From Solea solea (lineage: Eukaryota > Chordata > Actinopteri > Pleuronectiformes > Soleidae): 64,000 bases of DNA. Of the stretch, positions 12,626-24,899 are shown piece after piece. The notes below the pieces were generated by a model that had not been told where the DNA came from, searched no databases, and saw nothing but the letters and a program-made list of their open reading frames with translations. The stretch is from positions 6,694,054 to 6,758,053 of the forward strand of contig NC_081134.1 of assembly GCF_958295425.1 (NCBI RefSeq), given 5' to 3'. The position numbers and the translations under genes were made by a program. The stretch's first letter is position 1, and each line of letters begins with the position of its first letter.

Positions 12626-12629
12626 TTGT

Positions 12630-12797
12630 TAAAAAAAAGTAACTATAAGTAACTTTTTTTCTGAGTAAATTTTTAAACAAGCAACTTTTTTACTTTAACT
12701 TGAGTACATTTTTAGACCAGTACTTTCACTTGTACTTAAGTGAACTTTTATCAAAATAGTGGTACTTTTACTTCTTTCAGCACTCTTTCCACCTCTG
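12630..12797 (-). mobile_element. hAT-like element fragment
   Basis: On the minus strand it begins CAGAGGTGGAAAGAGTGCTG and continues with TACTTAAGTA-type stretches (AAGTAAAAGTACC). Such CAGAGGTGG ends are typical of fish hAT non-autonomous elements. Only one terminus is recognisable. Confidence 0.55.
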
Positions 12798-12799
12798 AT

Positions 12800-13820
12800 G
12801 TATAATATGAATCACTACTGACAGTTGCAAGCTCAAATAAAAGCTGTAAATAAAATAAAACTAAAACACCAACAACGTATCAAATGAACAGCACGGCAGC
12901 AAATTTGAAGTCTTTCAGTCTTCTGCTCGTTTTAGCAGGCGATGCACGGGTTACCTGGAAACACCGGCACTGTGGAGATCCTGGAGCTGCTGAGCTTTTT
13001 CTGGACGAGCCTCAACTCCACATTCTCTGCCTCTGCTTCACTGCTTCACTTCACTCCACTTTTGTTTGTGCTGTAAACGTGAGCTTCTGTCCTACAGATA
13101 CACACTACTCGTACTCTAAAGGTCGTATGTCTTTTCGCTGAGTACTACCTCCTGCTCCTGTTGACTTCTCAGCTTTTTCAGTGGTATAGATTAACGATGG
13201 AGTTGTTTTAGTGGCTGAGCTGAATTTCTCATGGTGGTGGTTCAGTCATGTTGTGATTTATATACCTGTGGTACATGAGCAGTAGCTTTTAAGGACAAAC
13301 CTTTTTTTTTAGGCGAGAGTGCCGTGAAAACTGCAACGTCAGATTTTTCCCAATATCTAAACCTGCTGCAATATGGCCATTAGAATAAAGAATAGTGCCT
13401 CATCTTTCTTAAAAGTTATCTAATGAATAATTTTACATTTTAAAAATGCAAATCAGAATCTTTTTTCTGGCTTATGTCATATTTTCTTTATTTACAGATG
13501 TGTAAAAGCTTAAAATTGTGAGAGAAAAGAAATGACTGCTTTTATTCTATTAATATATGAATATAATTATTTACTTTGCCACCTTCCTATTTTTCAACCA
13601 CATTTGTCCAAATTAGTTTGGAAATGACAGCTCTCCCTGCACAGCACAGTAGAAGGTGAAGTGATTACTCCTTTAATCCTTTCATCAGTCACATCAGTCA
13701 CACTGGAGTCTGACCATGTGGATTGATTATTCAATATGTATTGATTGTGAATTTAAACACAAATGTAATAGTCATTTGCTGCCTTTGCTGGCTCGTCTGC
13801 TCTTTAATTCCATTCTGTGC
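12800..13820. other. Intergenic, no feature
   Basis: No exon or transposon is recognised. Confidence 0.45.
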
Positions 13821-13821
13821 A

Positions 13822-14121
13822 ACACACACACACACACACACACAGGTTTCCATGACTTCAGAGGACATTACATTGACTTTCATTCATTTCCTGGAGACAT
13901 GCTGTAACCTTAACATCAACTACTACTGCCCTAATCTTAACCCTAACCTAACTCTAACCTCGGCCTAACCTTAAACATGTCTTCACCTAAAGATTAAGTC
14001 ATTTGCATTACGGGGACTTTATTTTTATTTTACCATAATGGGTCTGTGTAAACACATTTAGGTCCTCACAATATAAGAAATACCAGGTGCACACACACGC
14101 ACACACACACACACACACACA
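13822..14121. repeat. (CA)n-flanked dispersed repeat with CCCTAACC-like stretch, copy 1
   Basis: A (CA)n run at 13822-13844 is followed by GACATTACATTGACTTTCATTC-like text, then TTAACCCTAACCTAACTCTAACC at about 13937-13960, then GGGGACTTT and GGTCCTCACAATATAAG, and a second (CA)n run at 14090-14121. Similar pieces recur at 15253-15511, 25980-26180, 33890-34110 and 55345-55560, so this is a dispersed family and not telomeric sequence. Confidence 0.6.
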
Positions 14122-14124
14122 GAG

Positions 14125-15250
14125 AGTCCAAGTCAATCCCTGATGTCTTTCATAATAAAATGATGGAACTGTAGCAAGCGTACACGAGTGAAATACAGTA
14201 GTTTAGAAGGAATCCAGAGTAGCTAGAATGTGAGTCAATCTAATCTGAACCTCTTCTTTTTAAAAATACTCAGCATGTGGTGATCAAGAAGCACAAATTC
14301 CATCCTTTTTGGCTGACATTTGTTGTGTAGTTGCAGTGTCTGCTGAGAGATGAGTTACTGGTGACTGAATGGTCTCATCCTCTCTGGCCTTTATGGAAAT
14401 GTGGCATATTCCACTACACATGAATTATCTCCAATCCACTGATGGTGTTTGGAATGTTTTCATGGAAAACTCTTTGCAAATAAATTGTGTGGGTTTTTTT
14501 TTTTTTTTAAAACACCTAGTCGACTTGCCCGGGCAGTCAAGCTAAATGCACACAGAGGTGGGGATTATTATAATCACATTATAATCTGTTCTGTGGCGAG
14601 TTTATATCTCTATGGGGAGTGACATGGTACGAGCCCAGATGCCAAAAACGCAACTTTGCTCCGACTTTGCAGTCACATGGCAGTGTGTTCCGTGTGAGTG
14701 GGCTGATTGAAATGTGATTTGTAAGCCTTTGCCACCTAATGCCTCAGATTCAGCAAGGACAAGTGCAGAATGTGTTCTTTTGTGCCACCATATCTGCACG
14801 AACACAAACGTGGGTCAGGCAGATTCATTCTCGGGCACAACATTATCAAACAGGTGCAGGTAGACAAACAGTTGGCATTTCACCATTTTACGCCTATTCT
14901 GTTTTGTAAAGTTGGGGCTCTTCACAATTAAACTAACTTTGAATGACCACATGTAAGAATATTAGTGTTACCACAGTGAGTGTCTTGTTCACAGTCTCAA
15001 TATTACTGCTGCACAGGAGGTTTGAGTCCTTTATAGTCGCGGCTCTGTGTGTATGATGAAATGTTATTATTGTGTTACATAAAGGTTAATAAAACTATGT
15101 GGCTGAAAACAATGTTTTCCTCGTCGGCTTCTTCTCCAAACTTGAAGTTCCAGAGCAGAACCTCTATTACCCCTGTGAACCTCTCAGAAATTACCACAGC
15201 ACAGTGGATCTGATTTCTCCTAGTTTTAATCCCCACCTCTCCCCTGTCAC
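14125..15250. other. Intergenic, no feature
   Basis: No exon or transposon is recognised. Confidence 0.45.
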
Positions 15251-15252
15251 GT

Positions 15253-15511
15253 ACACACACACACACACACAAAAATCCACGCATGATTGTGCAGCAATGT
15301 CGACACTCATAGACTTAATACATTCCCTAGCCCCTTAACCATCACTACTATATGCCTAACCCTAACCCTAAACCCAGAACAAGCTCTTTTACGGACCAGC
15401 CATAATGTCCTCACTTTCCCAAACTGTCCTCACTCCATATGGTTTATAGGTTTTTTGGTCCTCACAAAGACACCCATACAAGAACACTCTCGCAAACACA
15501 CACACACACAC
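15253..15511. repeat. (CA)n-flanked dispersed repeat, copy 2
   Basis: (CA)n at 15253-15270, then GCCTAACCCTAACCCTAAACC at about 15354-15374, GGTCCTCACAAAGACACCC near 15457, and a second (CA)n at about 15497-15511. It has the same order of parts as the copy at 13822-14121. Confidence 0.6.
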
Positions 15512-15514
15512 ATA

Positions 15515-18500
15515 GAGTGACAAAAATGGAAGTGTCTCCAGTTCCTCTCCAGTTCAGTTTGATAAGGTATGTGTAGTTTTTCTGTCATTTACCATCGTCT
15601 TATTTGTCCAGACTGTATCCAGGAACCGCAGAGCAGTGCGGTGCAGACACAGGCAGATTTGCACAGGCACGTAGACGGGCAGCTGTTCAGGGAGCGCTTG
15701 ATCGCTGTTGGCAGAGCATGCATTGTCAATATTGAACAATCACGTCCAGGAGAGGGTCAAATTGTGTGAAGTCTTACTACATTCAGGTTTATTTTAAACC
15801 TTGCTCGTAAAGCCAAAGTTATTTGGCTTTACTAGCACGGTGTACTTCTGCCTTGCCTCCGTGTGCAGCGTGGGAATGTATGAAAACAACAATACTGCTA
15901 TACTGAGACACAGAGAGTTGTGCGGAGCCAAAGGGCTTTATCAGCACAGTGTGAATTAATTTGGCATTTATATCTATTTTTTTAATATAACAGACTTTGG
16001 TTTATACTTACATACATACTATACAGCTTTGAAGTACTAAAGTATTCAAATGGTTCAATGGTTTGCGTTATAATATCCTGCCAACAGCTAATTAATGTCA
16101 TGCAACATTAATGAGGTTATAGTTATGACTCCCATAAAGTGCTCTCTTCACTTTGTCACATTGCGTTATATTTCATATTTGTCTTCAGCGCTCATACCAC
16201 ATGATGACTAAGCAAAAACAGACCCATGTCATTTTTTGCATAAAACATTTGAATACTTTCTGAATGCTCTACACATTTGCCAGTATTGTTTTCTGTCACA
16301 GTTTAATTCAGCTGAGCAATAAAGGATGACATTTAATTACCAATGCGTCGCCAGTACATAATGATTTATAAAAACAGATTCATTCCATATTGTGATATTG
16401 ATATTAATGGAGCCTGTATCATCTGGTGAAAGCAACTTTCCCTCACACAGCCTGAGTGTGATCTACTTGGACACCGTCTGCGTTTCTCAATAACATCCAT
16501 CAAGCTTGAAATTAGTTTGGGTCTCACTGGGACACTTGTCTCCTCTGTTCCCGCAGGTCTGTCTTTTTTCTTTCTCCTCATTAACTCAGATATTCAGTAC
16601 ATTTGTCACATTATTAGCATAGCAGTCATATCACAGGTGGTAACAATGACAGGTAAGAAAAGAAATAACCAAATTATTTTTGGTCAAAACTGTGGCCATG
16701 CGGACTCGAGCAGTGGAAGGAAGCCGGGCATTATGGGAAAGTGGGAAACACAGAGAGGTTTATCTGAGTGTGGATCTAATAAAAACATTACTTCTCCACA
16801 GTTATGTGACAAAAGAAAGGTACAAAGTGTAAAATGTAATACAGATTTTCCTTCTGCTTTTTGTTCCTGCTTGTTCCTGTCATCCAAAAAAAGACGAGTT
16901 CGGCAAAAGCTGAAACCTGAAAAAGCCATTTCTTTCAAATGATGGAAATTACCCCAATTCTCACTTGATTAATAACATCCTTACATATTTTCCTGGTCTC
17001 AATCATTGGTTTCAGGTCTTCCTATAGAACATGTCAGTTTAATAAATTATGTTTCCATTTATAGGACGATAGACACAAATGTGTGACGGACAGCTGGTGT
17101 TGTCAAATAGATTCCCTGACACTTTTTTTTTAGCCTAATTATGAAACACATGCTTTATTCATTTGAAATGTGTACTTTGAGTCAGGGTCAACCCTGTGCT
17201 CATTAATATGTTATAAAATGCTGTTTTGCCAATTTTATTTACTGTTTCCAAAACCATATCACTGTCTTTAGGCCTTTGACTCCACTTTTAAGCTACTTTT
17301 CTTCCCTAAGATTCAAGTTGTTCTGGACAAAATTCAGGACATCAGAGTATTGAGGAGGGAAAAAAAGTTGATTTAATCATGGGCTTTGGGCTCCGATCCA
17401 GCCTAACACTTCTCCATCTTGTGTTTTTATGATATTGGTTTCACACACATTTTCCTGAATCTTGTGCCTCTGCCCAGAGCAATAATGTCACTCCTCTGGC
17501 TGCTTCACCTCAGGAGACGAGCCAGTTCCCTTGGCTGATCACGAAGCTGTAAAGTCCTGACTGTGCTTCAACTGTGGCTCCCAAATGAAAGCATAAGGTC
17601 AGCAGCAATAGGGGGCTCTGCAATTATATATGGGTGAACCAAATCAGTACATTTGAATCAGTTAATGTAACCCTCATGCATTCGCAGTAATAAATCACTT
17701 TATAATTAAAGCTGCAGTGCGTAACTTTTGTTGACTCTTGTTTTTATTATCTGTTTGGTCTTTGTTAACAGAAACAATGTAACTTTATCATTTTCACCTA
17801 TCTGAAGTTGCAATTTTGGCCCAAACCATGTTGATGTTTTGCAGCTGGAAGTTCAGCAGAGACATGCCTGTCAGGGGAGGCAGATCAAGTAAAAAACTAA
17901 TAATGATAACTTAAAATAAATGAATTCACTTGTCCGTAAAATGCTTTTTCTTTCTGTTTGATTCCAATGATTTTTTTTTTTTAACCAAAATCCATGATCA
18001 AATACAGGGGAGAAACGCAACAAGCCTGACCTCGGACAGTGCTCTCCCTCACACACTGGGTTGATGCATGCATGCCTGTTGCTGTCTCTCTGTATGTCAC
18101 CAATATAATGTTTCCAGACACGTTTATTATACATCCAGACTTTCCACAGTCTGGCTATTATCTTTAATGAATGTCTGTGCAAATGCGCTCTGTCTCCACT
18201 CTCTCGCCGCAATAAATGTAACTTTCTTTCTTAACCAAATATGTGCCTTACCTATGTGTCGGCCCAAGTTCTGCGGCCTTACGTTAATGTGTTAACGTGT
18301 GAATTTAGCTTTAGTAAGTGAAATTTATTGACTCATCCTTCGTTATGCATTCATGTTCATTGACTTGGATCATCCGATTAACTTTGTGTTAATTAAACTC
18401 AGTGAATCAAATTGTTTAATTGATGTTTGTTGTTTGATGTAATCAATTGTTACTTTAATTCACTTAAAGGAACGCTCCGTGTCTTTTTTTACATGAATAC

Positions 18501-18695
18501 TGGGACAAACGGAGGTTGGGAGAGTCATTCGTTCATTACTGTTCAATTGGGATATCTTCAATATTATAGTCAATTACACTGATTATTTAGACTGTTTTTA
18601 AAGGCATAGCTAGATTTTCTTTTCCCTGTTTTCAGGGTGGTGGCCCAATTTGAAATTAATTCATATTTAATACATTTTTCTAAATATTTTATAAC
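15515..18695. other. Intergenic; scattered repeat scraps
   Basis: No exon is recognised. TTAAAGCTGCAGTGCGTAAC (about 17707) and AAAGGAACGCTCCGTG (about 18467) look like ends of fish repeats. The first shares AGTGCGTAACTTTT with the tnk2 stop region near 59613-59626. Confidence 0.4.
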
Positions 18696-18699
18696 AACA

Positions 18700-19265
18700 C
18701 AGTATTGTGTTGCTGACAATTTAATAGTGAATAAGCTACGCTTTTTGGGTTCATATCATGCAGTCTTAAGTACCTAAAAGAGATACTTGTTCTTGAAGTC
18801 TTAAGTATCTTTCCAGAAAATGACTGTGGTAGAAGTTTAAAGTCACTTTTTATAATATTACTTGAGTAAAAGACTTAAAGTATATGACATTTACTGTACT
18901 TAAGTATCAAAAGTAATTTTCTGATATAAAATGTACTTAAGTGTCAGAAGTAAAAGTATTAAAAAAGTGATTAGTTAGGATTGAGCCATGGTAGTTCAGT
19001 GGTAGGGTGAGTTGACATTCAACTGGTAGGATGTGGGTTAAATTCCTGGCTCTGCTAAGTCTACATGTGTCCTTGAGCAAGACACTTAACCCCACGATGA
19101 AGCATGTGAAGGGATGAATGACAAAACTGTAGTGTAAAGCAGTTCATCAAGACTAGAAAAGCTCTATATAAATAAAAGATAAAAAAGTACTGATGAATGA
19201 ATTGATGACATGAATTTTGTACTTAAGTACAGTAAGAAAGTATTTGTACTCACATTACAACACTG
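18700..19265. mobile_element. hAT-like element split by a SINE
   Basis: Both flanks of the SINE at 18969-19179 carry ACTTAAGTA-rich sequence (TGTACTTAAGTATCAAAAGT on the left, TTTTGTACTTAAGTACAG on the right). The right end is CATTACAACACTG, whose complement CAGTGTTGTAATG resembles a hAT-type terminus. The left boundary is unclear. The order shows the SINE inserted later. Confidence 0.5.
18969..19179 (+). mobile_element. tRNA-derived SINE with target-site duplication
   Basis: A tRNA-like head carries an A-box-like GTAGTTCAGTGGTAG and a B-box-like GGGTTAAATTCC. It is followed by a body with CCTTGAGCAAGACACTTAACC, a phrase typical of a fish SINE tail, and an A/T-rich end (TATATAAATAAAAGA). The flanks TAAAAAAGT at 18960-18968 and 19180-19188 look like a 9-bp target duplication, though A-rich tails can mimic one. 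SINEs are transcribed by Pol III and moved by LINE enzymes. Confidence 0.7.
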
Positions 19266-19269
19266 ATAT

Positions 19270-20920
19270 TATGAATTTGTAAATCTGTGCCTCACTACCC
19301 ATGAACCTCACCTCAGAGTCCTCACCTGCAAACCACGCTCCTATTGGCCAATACCAGCTGTCAATCACAACAACATCATTTACAATGTTGAAGAACACCC
19401 AACACTAGTGGTTGAGACCATTCGCTCCTCAGGATGTCTACTGAAGAAGTTTACTGACGTTATAAATGACATGATTAGGCACATTTTCTTTCTTTCTTTT
19501 CCACAGGGATATAACCAAATGCAAGAGTCATTTTATTCGTTTAATGATAAAGCACTTTTCTTTTAACTTGATGGTGGACATTTCACCTGTAATCCCTCAG
19601 GGAGGCCATTGTAGTTAACTGTGCTGTTGTGAATAGAATGGAAACAGCATACGTGGTCACAGTCATTCATCAGACTCCTTTGTTTTTAACATATCAGAAA
19701 TTCACCTGAGGAGAGTGAGCAAGAAAACAAAGAAAGAAAGGTTACAAGTAAACACTGGGCTTGCCGTTGTTGTGTGGAATGTTTTAACATGGTTTCCAGG
19801 TTTATTAGGGCTTTGTGGTGACAAAGGATGGTGAAAAGAATTGTAGAAAGGTAGTTCACAACCAGCTCTCATCCCAGTGTGCAAATAGATACGCACAAAA
19901 GGTCTAGCTGCTGTTTAGGCAAAGGAAAAATAAGTGAGGTGATGATCAATCAACCTTTATCCAGTCTACATGGTCTTGCTCTGTCATGGATTATTTTTTT
20001 TCTTCTCCTCATGTACATGACATGTTTGGTGTGATTGATCGGGCTGTGGTTAGTGTGAGGACTTCTGCATCTGTCATTTAGCTGTGACTTGTTTTTAGCC
20101 CGCCTGTCAGAAAGAGACAAAATGACTCTGCTAATGGAAAAGCGACACATCAGCAGGACAAAAGGAATCAATAGCAGCACTTGAAAGCCGAGAGGCAAGA
20201 CGGTGCGAGACTGGTCAGGTGCATGGAGTGGACAGGGAGAATTGGCGGAGTAGCATAATCAACATATGGCATTGGGACAAAAAAAGACAATTTGTCAAAG
20301 ATGTGATAGTGTCTTATTCTTCTAACTTTTGTGTGACCTCCTTTTTTTAAAACATATTTCCATACTTCCATACAATTTTCTGATAAAAAAAAAAAACAGA
20401 AAACTATCCAGACAAGATTTTTAAGCTCCATATTCAGTAAGAATCCATATTAATACACCTAAAAACGTATTTTATCACATCACCATTCTGGTATACTGGA
20501 CATGTGAACGCTGGTGGAAACAAGAAGCCTAATTCTGTGGTTGTTAACTTGTTTTTAGAACGCATTACTAACAAGAAACAACAATATTGAAAGGTAAGGA
20601 CACGCATTTCTGTTTGTGAAACCCAAACTGAAAGTAAGTGTTACTGTAATGTTTCATTTATAGCTGATAGTCAAATGGTGGCTGATAAGGACGAAGCAGG
20701 AAGTTCAATGTCACCATTTCTGCCCGTCGATACTAAAACACCAGTAGCATTTTTAAATGTATCTGTGTTGGGGATCTAAAGACGCCGGGGTAATGTGGAC
20801 ATCAGGTGTGTCTAAAGAAAGATTTGATTTAGTTTAGGTTTTCAAAGAAAACACAAAAAAAGTGTACATGTACAAAAATATGAGTATAGAGCTTTAACAG
20901 TATATCTCTGTGTGTGTGAG
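19270..20920. other. Intergenic, no feature
   Basis: No exon is recognised. A-rich run at about 20386-20397. Confidence 0.45.
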
Positions 20921-20929
20921 TGTGTGTGT

Positions 20930-21150
20930 AAATGGTCTGTATTTATATAGCACTTTTCTTGTCTTGGTGACCATTGAAAGCTGCTTTACGCTACAATTTT
21001 TCCATTCACCCATTCACTCCCACTTTCCATACAGCACTTCTATAGTGACACATTTTTCTATCACACATGGTTCATGCCCATTCACACGCTGCAGTCAGGA
21101 TCGACGTTGGGTTAAGTGTCTTACCCAAGGACACATCGACAGATGTGAGG
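20930..21150 (+). repeat. Interspersed fish retroposon-like repeat
   Basis: It runs from AAATGGTCTGTATTTATATA through TAGCACTTTTCTTGTCTTGG and CACACGCTGCAGTCAGGAT to TTAAGTGTCTTACCCAAGG. I recognise this arrangement as a frequent fish interspersed repeat. No target duplication was found, and the family name is not resolved. Confidence 0.55.
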
Positions 21151-21284
21151 AAACCTGCCTTTGTGAGGACATTTAGATTTATTGGCTAACGGTTAATATT
21201 TGGTCACATCATGTGGTTGCAGGTTAGAGTTAGGTTAAGAGTTAGGGTTTGGCTTTTAGTTGTGGTGATTAAGGTGAGAGTCTA

Positions 21285-21531
21285 TTTGCGATTATTTTGA
21301 CTGCGATTGCGTCTGCGATTGCTCATTTTTACATCATTGTTCTCATTTTCATTTGAAAAACATGATTTAAATGTGTGATATTTGTGCAGCTCTGTGAGAA
21401 ACAAAGATGCTCCGTATAGATCAAGAAAATAATTCATCTAAAATTATATTTTGGCTTTAACAAATATTGCGCCTCCTGCGATTTGAAATTGCAGTAAGCC
21501 GTATTATGATTTTGATCAAATTTCGATTTTC
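21285..21531. repeat. hAT-like MITE fragment, copy 2
   Basis: It shares TGTGAGAAACAAAGATGC, AATTCATCTAAAAT and GCTTTAACAAATATTGCGCC with the copy at 985-1298, in the same order and orientation. Confidence 0.6.
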
Positions 21532-21539
21532 TATTTTTC

Positions 21540-22440
21540 TTTTTTGGGTGTTTTGGTGGGCAATCAAAAGCAGCGGTTGTGTTTTGTACTTTAGACGGCA
21601 TAATGGAAACACGGTTCAAGCCTCGTTGCATTGTGGCTCCCCTCCAGTGAATGTTTGGTGCACTATAGCCATGACGTTCACTCTGATATGATTGCAATAA
21701 AAGGCCATTTCGCCAATAACTGCAGAAATGGCAGACACAGGAGAGGAAGAGGAGGAGGAGGAGGAGGAGGAATAATTGAAAAACAATGGATGTGAAAAGC
21801 GTAACCTGGAGAGGGATAGACTTTATGGATTACCTTTTCTTACATCTAAGAAGAACACCTACACACAGGGAGAACCACACACAAGCACGCACACTCCTGT
21901 CTAGAATACCACTCTTCCCGATGGGTTTGGAGCGGTGCAGCAGGATAATTACCCTCTCTCAGCCTATCTCGCAACTCTCTTCACCACACAGCAGGCACAG
22001 AAAATGAAACTGGTGATTACGGAGGCAGATGCACGTGTCCTTCCATCTGGGTCTTGCTACTGTTTTCTCTGTGTGTGTGTGTGAGCAGATTTTTTATTTC
22101 AGTCCTATTGACAGAATTGTTGAAAATTAATTTTTCATCAGTTCTCTTGTTTCTTCCATTTAGAGTTGATCAAATCATGACGCAGATTTGTAAATGAATC
22201 GATGTTATTTTCATCACCTATTGTTTACTAGTCGGTGTTTTTGATGGAAAGAATCCCACAGAGAGAGATGATGAATGACCATATATTCAATTGTCTTGGC
22301 ATATAAATGGAAATATGAATTTAAGAGGGCAAAGAGGCTTAACTTATTGGATTTGGTGTGTCTGCATCAAAAAGGATTTAGAGTTGGTAACAGGCAAATT
22401 TCAACTCCTCAGCAGAAAATGTATATGCTTTACAATATCT
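21540..22440. other. Intergenic; (GGA)n run
   Basis: No exon is recognised. A GGA-rich run lies at about 21743-21772. Confidence 0.45.
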
Positions 22441-22449
22441 GCTATATTC

Positions 22450-22635
22450 CACTGTGGGACATAAATTCACACTACTTCTTCATTTCCACCTCTTTTCCTC
22501 TCGTTTTCTTATCCGTCCTTTACTTACATATTCCACTCTTACAATCTAAAGTCTTAAATCTAACATCTACAGTGTCTTTGCTTTATTTACAAGTCTGTTT
22601 GGAATTAGACTAAAACTCAGTCGAGATTATATTGT
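22450..22635 (+). repeat. Interspersed repeat, plus-strand copy of an inverted pair
   Basis: The run from CACACTACTTCTTCATTTCC (about 22468) to GGAATTAGACTAAAACTC (about 22618) is matched closely by the reverse complement of 24595-24770. It includes shared phrases such as AAATCTAACATCTACAGTGT. It has no coding capacity. Confidence 0.65.
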
Positions 22636-22639
22636 CATT

Positions 22640-24545
22640 TACAGCATACTAAAAAAATGTAACACGTCTGTTAAAATGTAATGGTTTGTTTTACGGACAT
22701 GAATCGCAAATGACAATATCACTGTTATATGGTAGAGTGCATTTGATAACATCGTAAACATAAATTATGGTAGGATTAATAATGGTCAAAGTATAAAACT
22801 CTGGGAACGAATGAAATACAGCTAAACAAAAACATGAAGCACCTGTCAGTGAGAGGAATTCAGATTTCTGGCTTAAAAGCTTTGGGTATTATAACCATAA
22901 TTTAATTCTAAGGAAATGTCTGATTATGCCTTTAAAAGAACAAAAAATCTATACTTTTATTCTGGCTTTTTCTACTAGTATTTGTGCATTTTCATTATGA
23001 GGTAATTTCTTCTTAGTTTTTTTGCTGACATTTTTCACAAAAACAACACAACTTATCCATTTTAACTAGTTTCCCTCCAGTTCAGTGTAGTTATGCGTTA
23101 ATCATGGAAAACCACATTGAACAACTTGGCAACTGAGCATTAGAGGGAAAGCAGTTGAGGAGAGAATTTTCAAACCGGAGAGACAGTTATATTTTCAAGG
23201 TATTTACTTCCGAGAAAAATAAGAGCAAATACTTATGGAGTCATACAGAGAGATGGTACACAATGGAATGTCACATAGGTTGATGAAATATTAATACTTG
23301 ACATTCCTCAGCCTCACACATTATCAGTGTGTGTGCCGAAAACACACTTCTCTCCTCTGTCTGCACACTGCAGTCTGTCATTTTGAATGAGATGCAGGCT
23401 GAAAGCAAGACTCCACATTCTGCTCCACATCCTTCCAGTCATTTTCGTATAAATTAAAACCATGGTTATACCTCTAGGAAGCAATCATTCACGCTCAGGT
23501 CTTTAGGCGCATGACTGTGAGTGACATCAACCTGCTTTCCACAAAACTGACTTTTCAGTGAGAGTGGGTCATATTTCGTGTTTTACTTTTGTGATTAATG
23601 CAACAGAAAAGTTCCCTTTGTGGTTGAGTGTCCGTGAGCTACTCTTCGCCTTATCAGAACTTAGGATCTGTTGAAGAAATGTAAGTAAATAACAGAGAAT
23701 CAACCTATTACATCTGGTGTGGATAATTAATGGGAAACACTGTCTGTTCTGCAGATGTTCTCATACTGCCAAAACCCTACCACCTACCCATTGTTTTGTC
23801 AATTTTAATCAGATTTGAATCAGATTGCTGCTGAGGTTACTCACTGAACCTGGTCTAAAGCAGCTTTGCTTTGTGCACAGTGCATTACCATGCTGGAGGC
23901 ATCCATTTGCACCCTTAAAGGGATGCACTTAGTCAATATCAACACTCAGATAGACTGTGGCATTCATACCATGATTGATTGGTAAAAATTGACCCAGTGT
24001 ATGTCAAGAAAAGCACAAAATGTTGATGCAATGCAGGTTGGGTCAGTGGATTTGTGCTGCTGACGCCAAAACTCCATCTGCAGCAAAATAGTAAGTTATA
24101 TTACAATATTAGTTGCTTTGCAAAGTAACACATTTTGTTTGCTGATGTCATAAATGAAGTGAGAAGTAGTAGAAGCCTTTGATTTAAATGGAGTTGTTTT
24201 TTTGGACACCCACTGGTGGCTATTCAATAAATTGTTACCACCAGGTTAGAGTGACCCAGCAAACTAAATGAATTAGTCCTTTTTTTCCTTTTTATTTTAT
24301 ATGTGGTCATCATCTGTCCTGTGTTCTCAGTGGCTGAGTGTAACCTGACATGGTCTTTGTTGTGTAGACCATTTACCTCAAGCTTGAACGAATCCTGTGC
24401 TGTGTTTCTGTTCACCACACTTGCAAAGAGTGCTCATCAGTGTAACCACAGCCACCCTGACAGCTTTTATTGGTCTCTCCCTCAGTAGCTGAAAGCTCTT
24501 TTGACCTCTGACCTCTCTCATTAACAAAGCAATATAGGTACTGCT
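22640..24545. other. Intergenic, no feature
   Basis: Two kb of AT-rich DNA between the inverted repeat pair. No transposase or other coding region is recognised, so there is no direct sign that the pair bounds one large transposon. Confidence 0.45.
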
Positions 24546-24549
24546 GATA

Positions 24550-24895
24550 GGTGACTGGTCACTTACTGTAGTTGCAAGCAGACATTTTATAATATAATCT
24601 CATTTTAGTCTAATTCCAAACTGACTTGTACTGGGTAAATAAAGCAAAAACACTGTAGATGTTAGATTTAAGACTTTGGATTGTTAGAGTGGAATATGAA
24701 AGTAAAGGACGGACAAGAAAACGACAGGAAAAGAGGTGGAAATGAAGAAGTAGTGTGTTAGTGTGTTGATATTTTGTCCTGTACACCACAAATTGCCGTG
24801 TTTTGTGAATATGGAGTATGTTTCTCCTCTTGCATGTGTTTTGGGTCGCTGCAGTGCATTTGCCCCTGTCGGCCACCATACTGGTTCATATCTTT
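24550..24895 (-). repeat. Interspersed repeat, minus-strand copy of an inverted pair
   Basis: Its reverse complement matches 22450-22635 over about 150 bp and extends further through AACACATGCAAGAGGAGAAAC and ATGGTGGCCGACAGGGGCAA, which look like fish MITE sequence. It may be the more complete copy of the family. Confidence 0.6.
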
Positions 24896-24899
24896 GATC

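Noticed and set aside
15354..15374. Interstitial telomere repeat
   Set aside because: Only about three imperfect CCCTAA units are present and they belong to a dispersed repeat seen at several other places.
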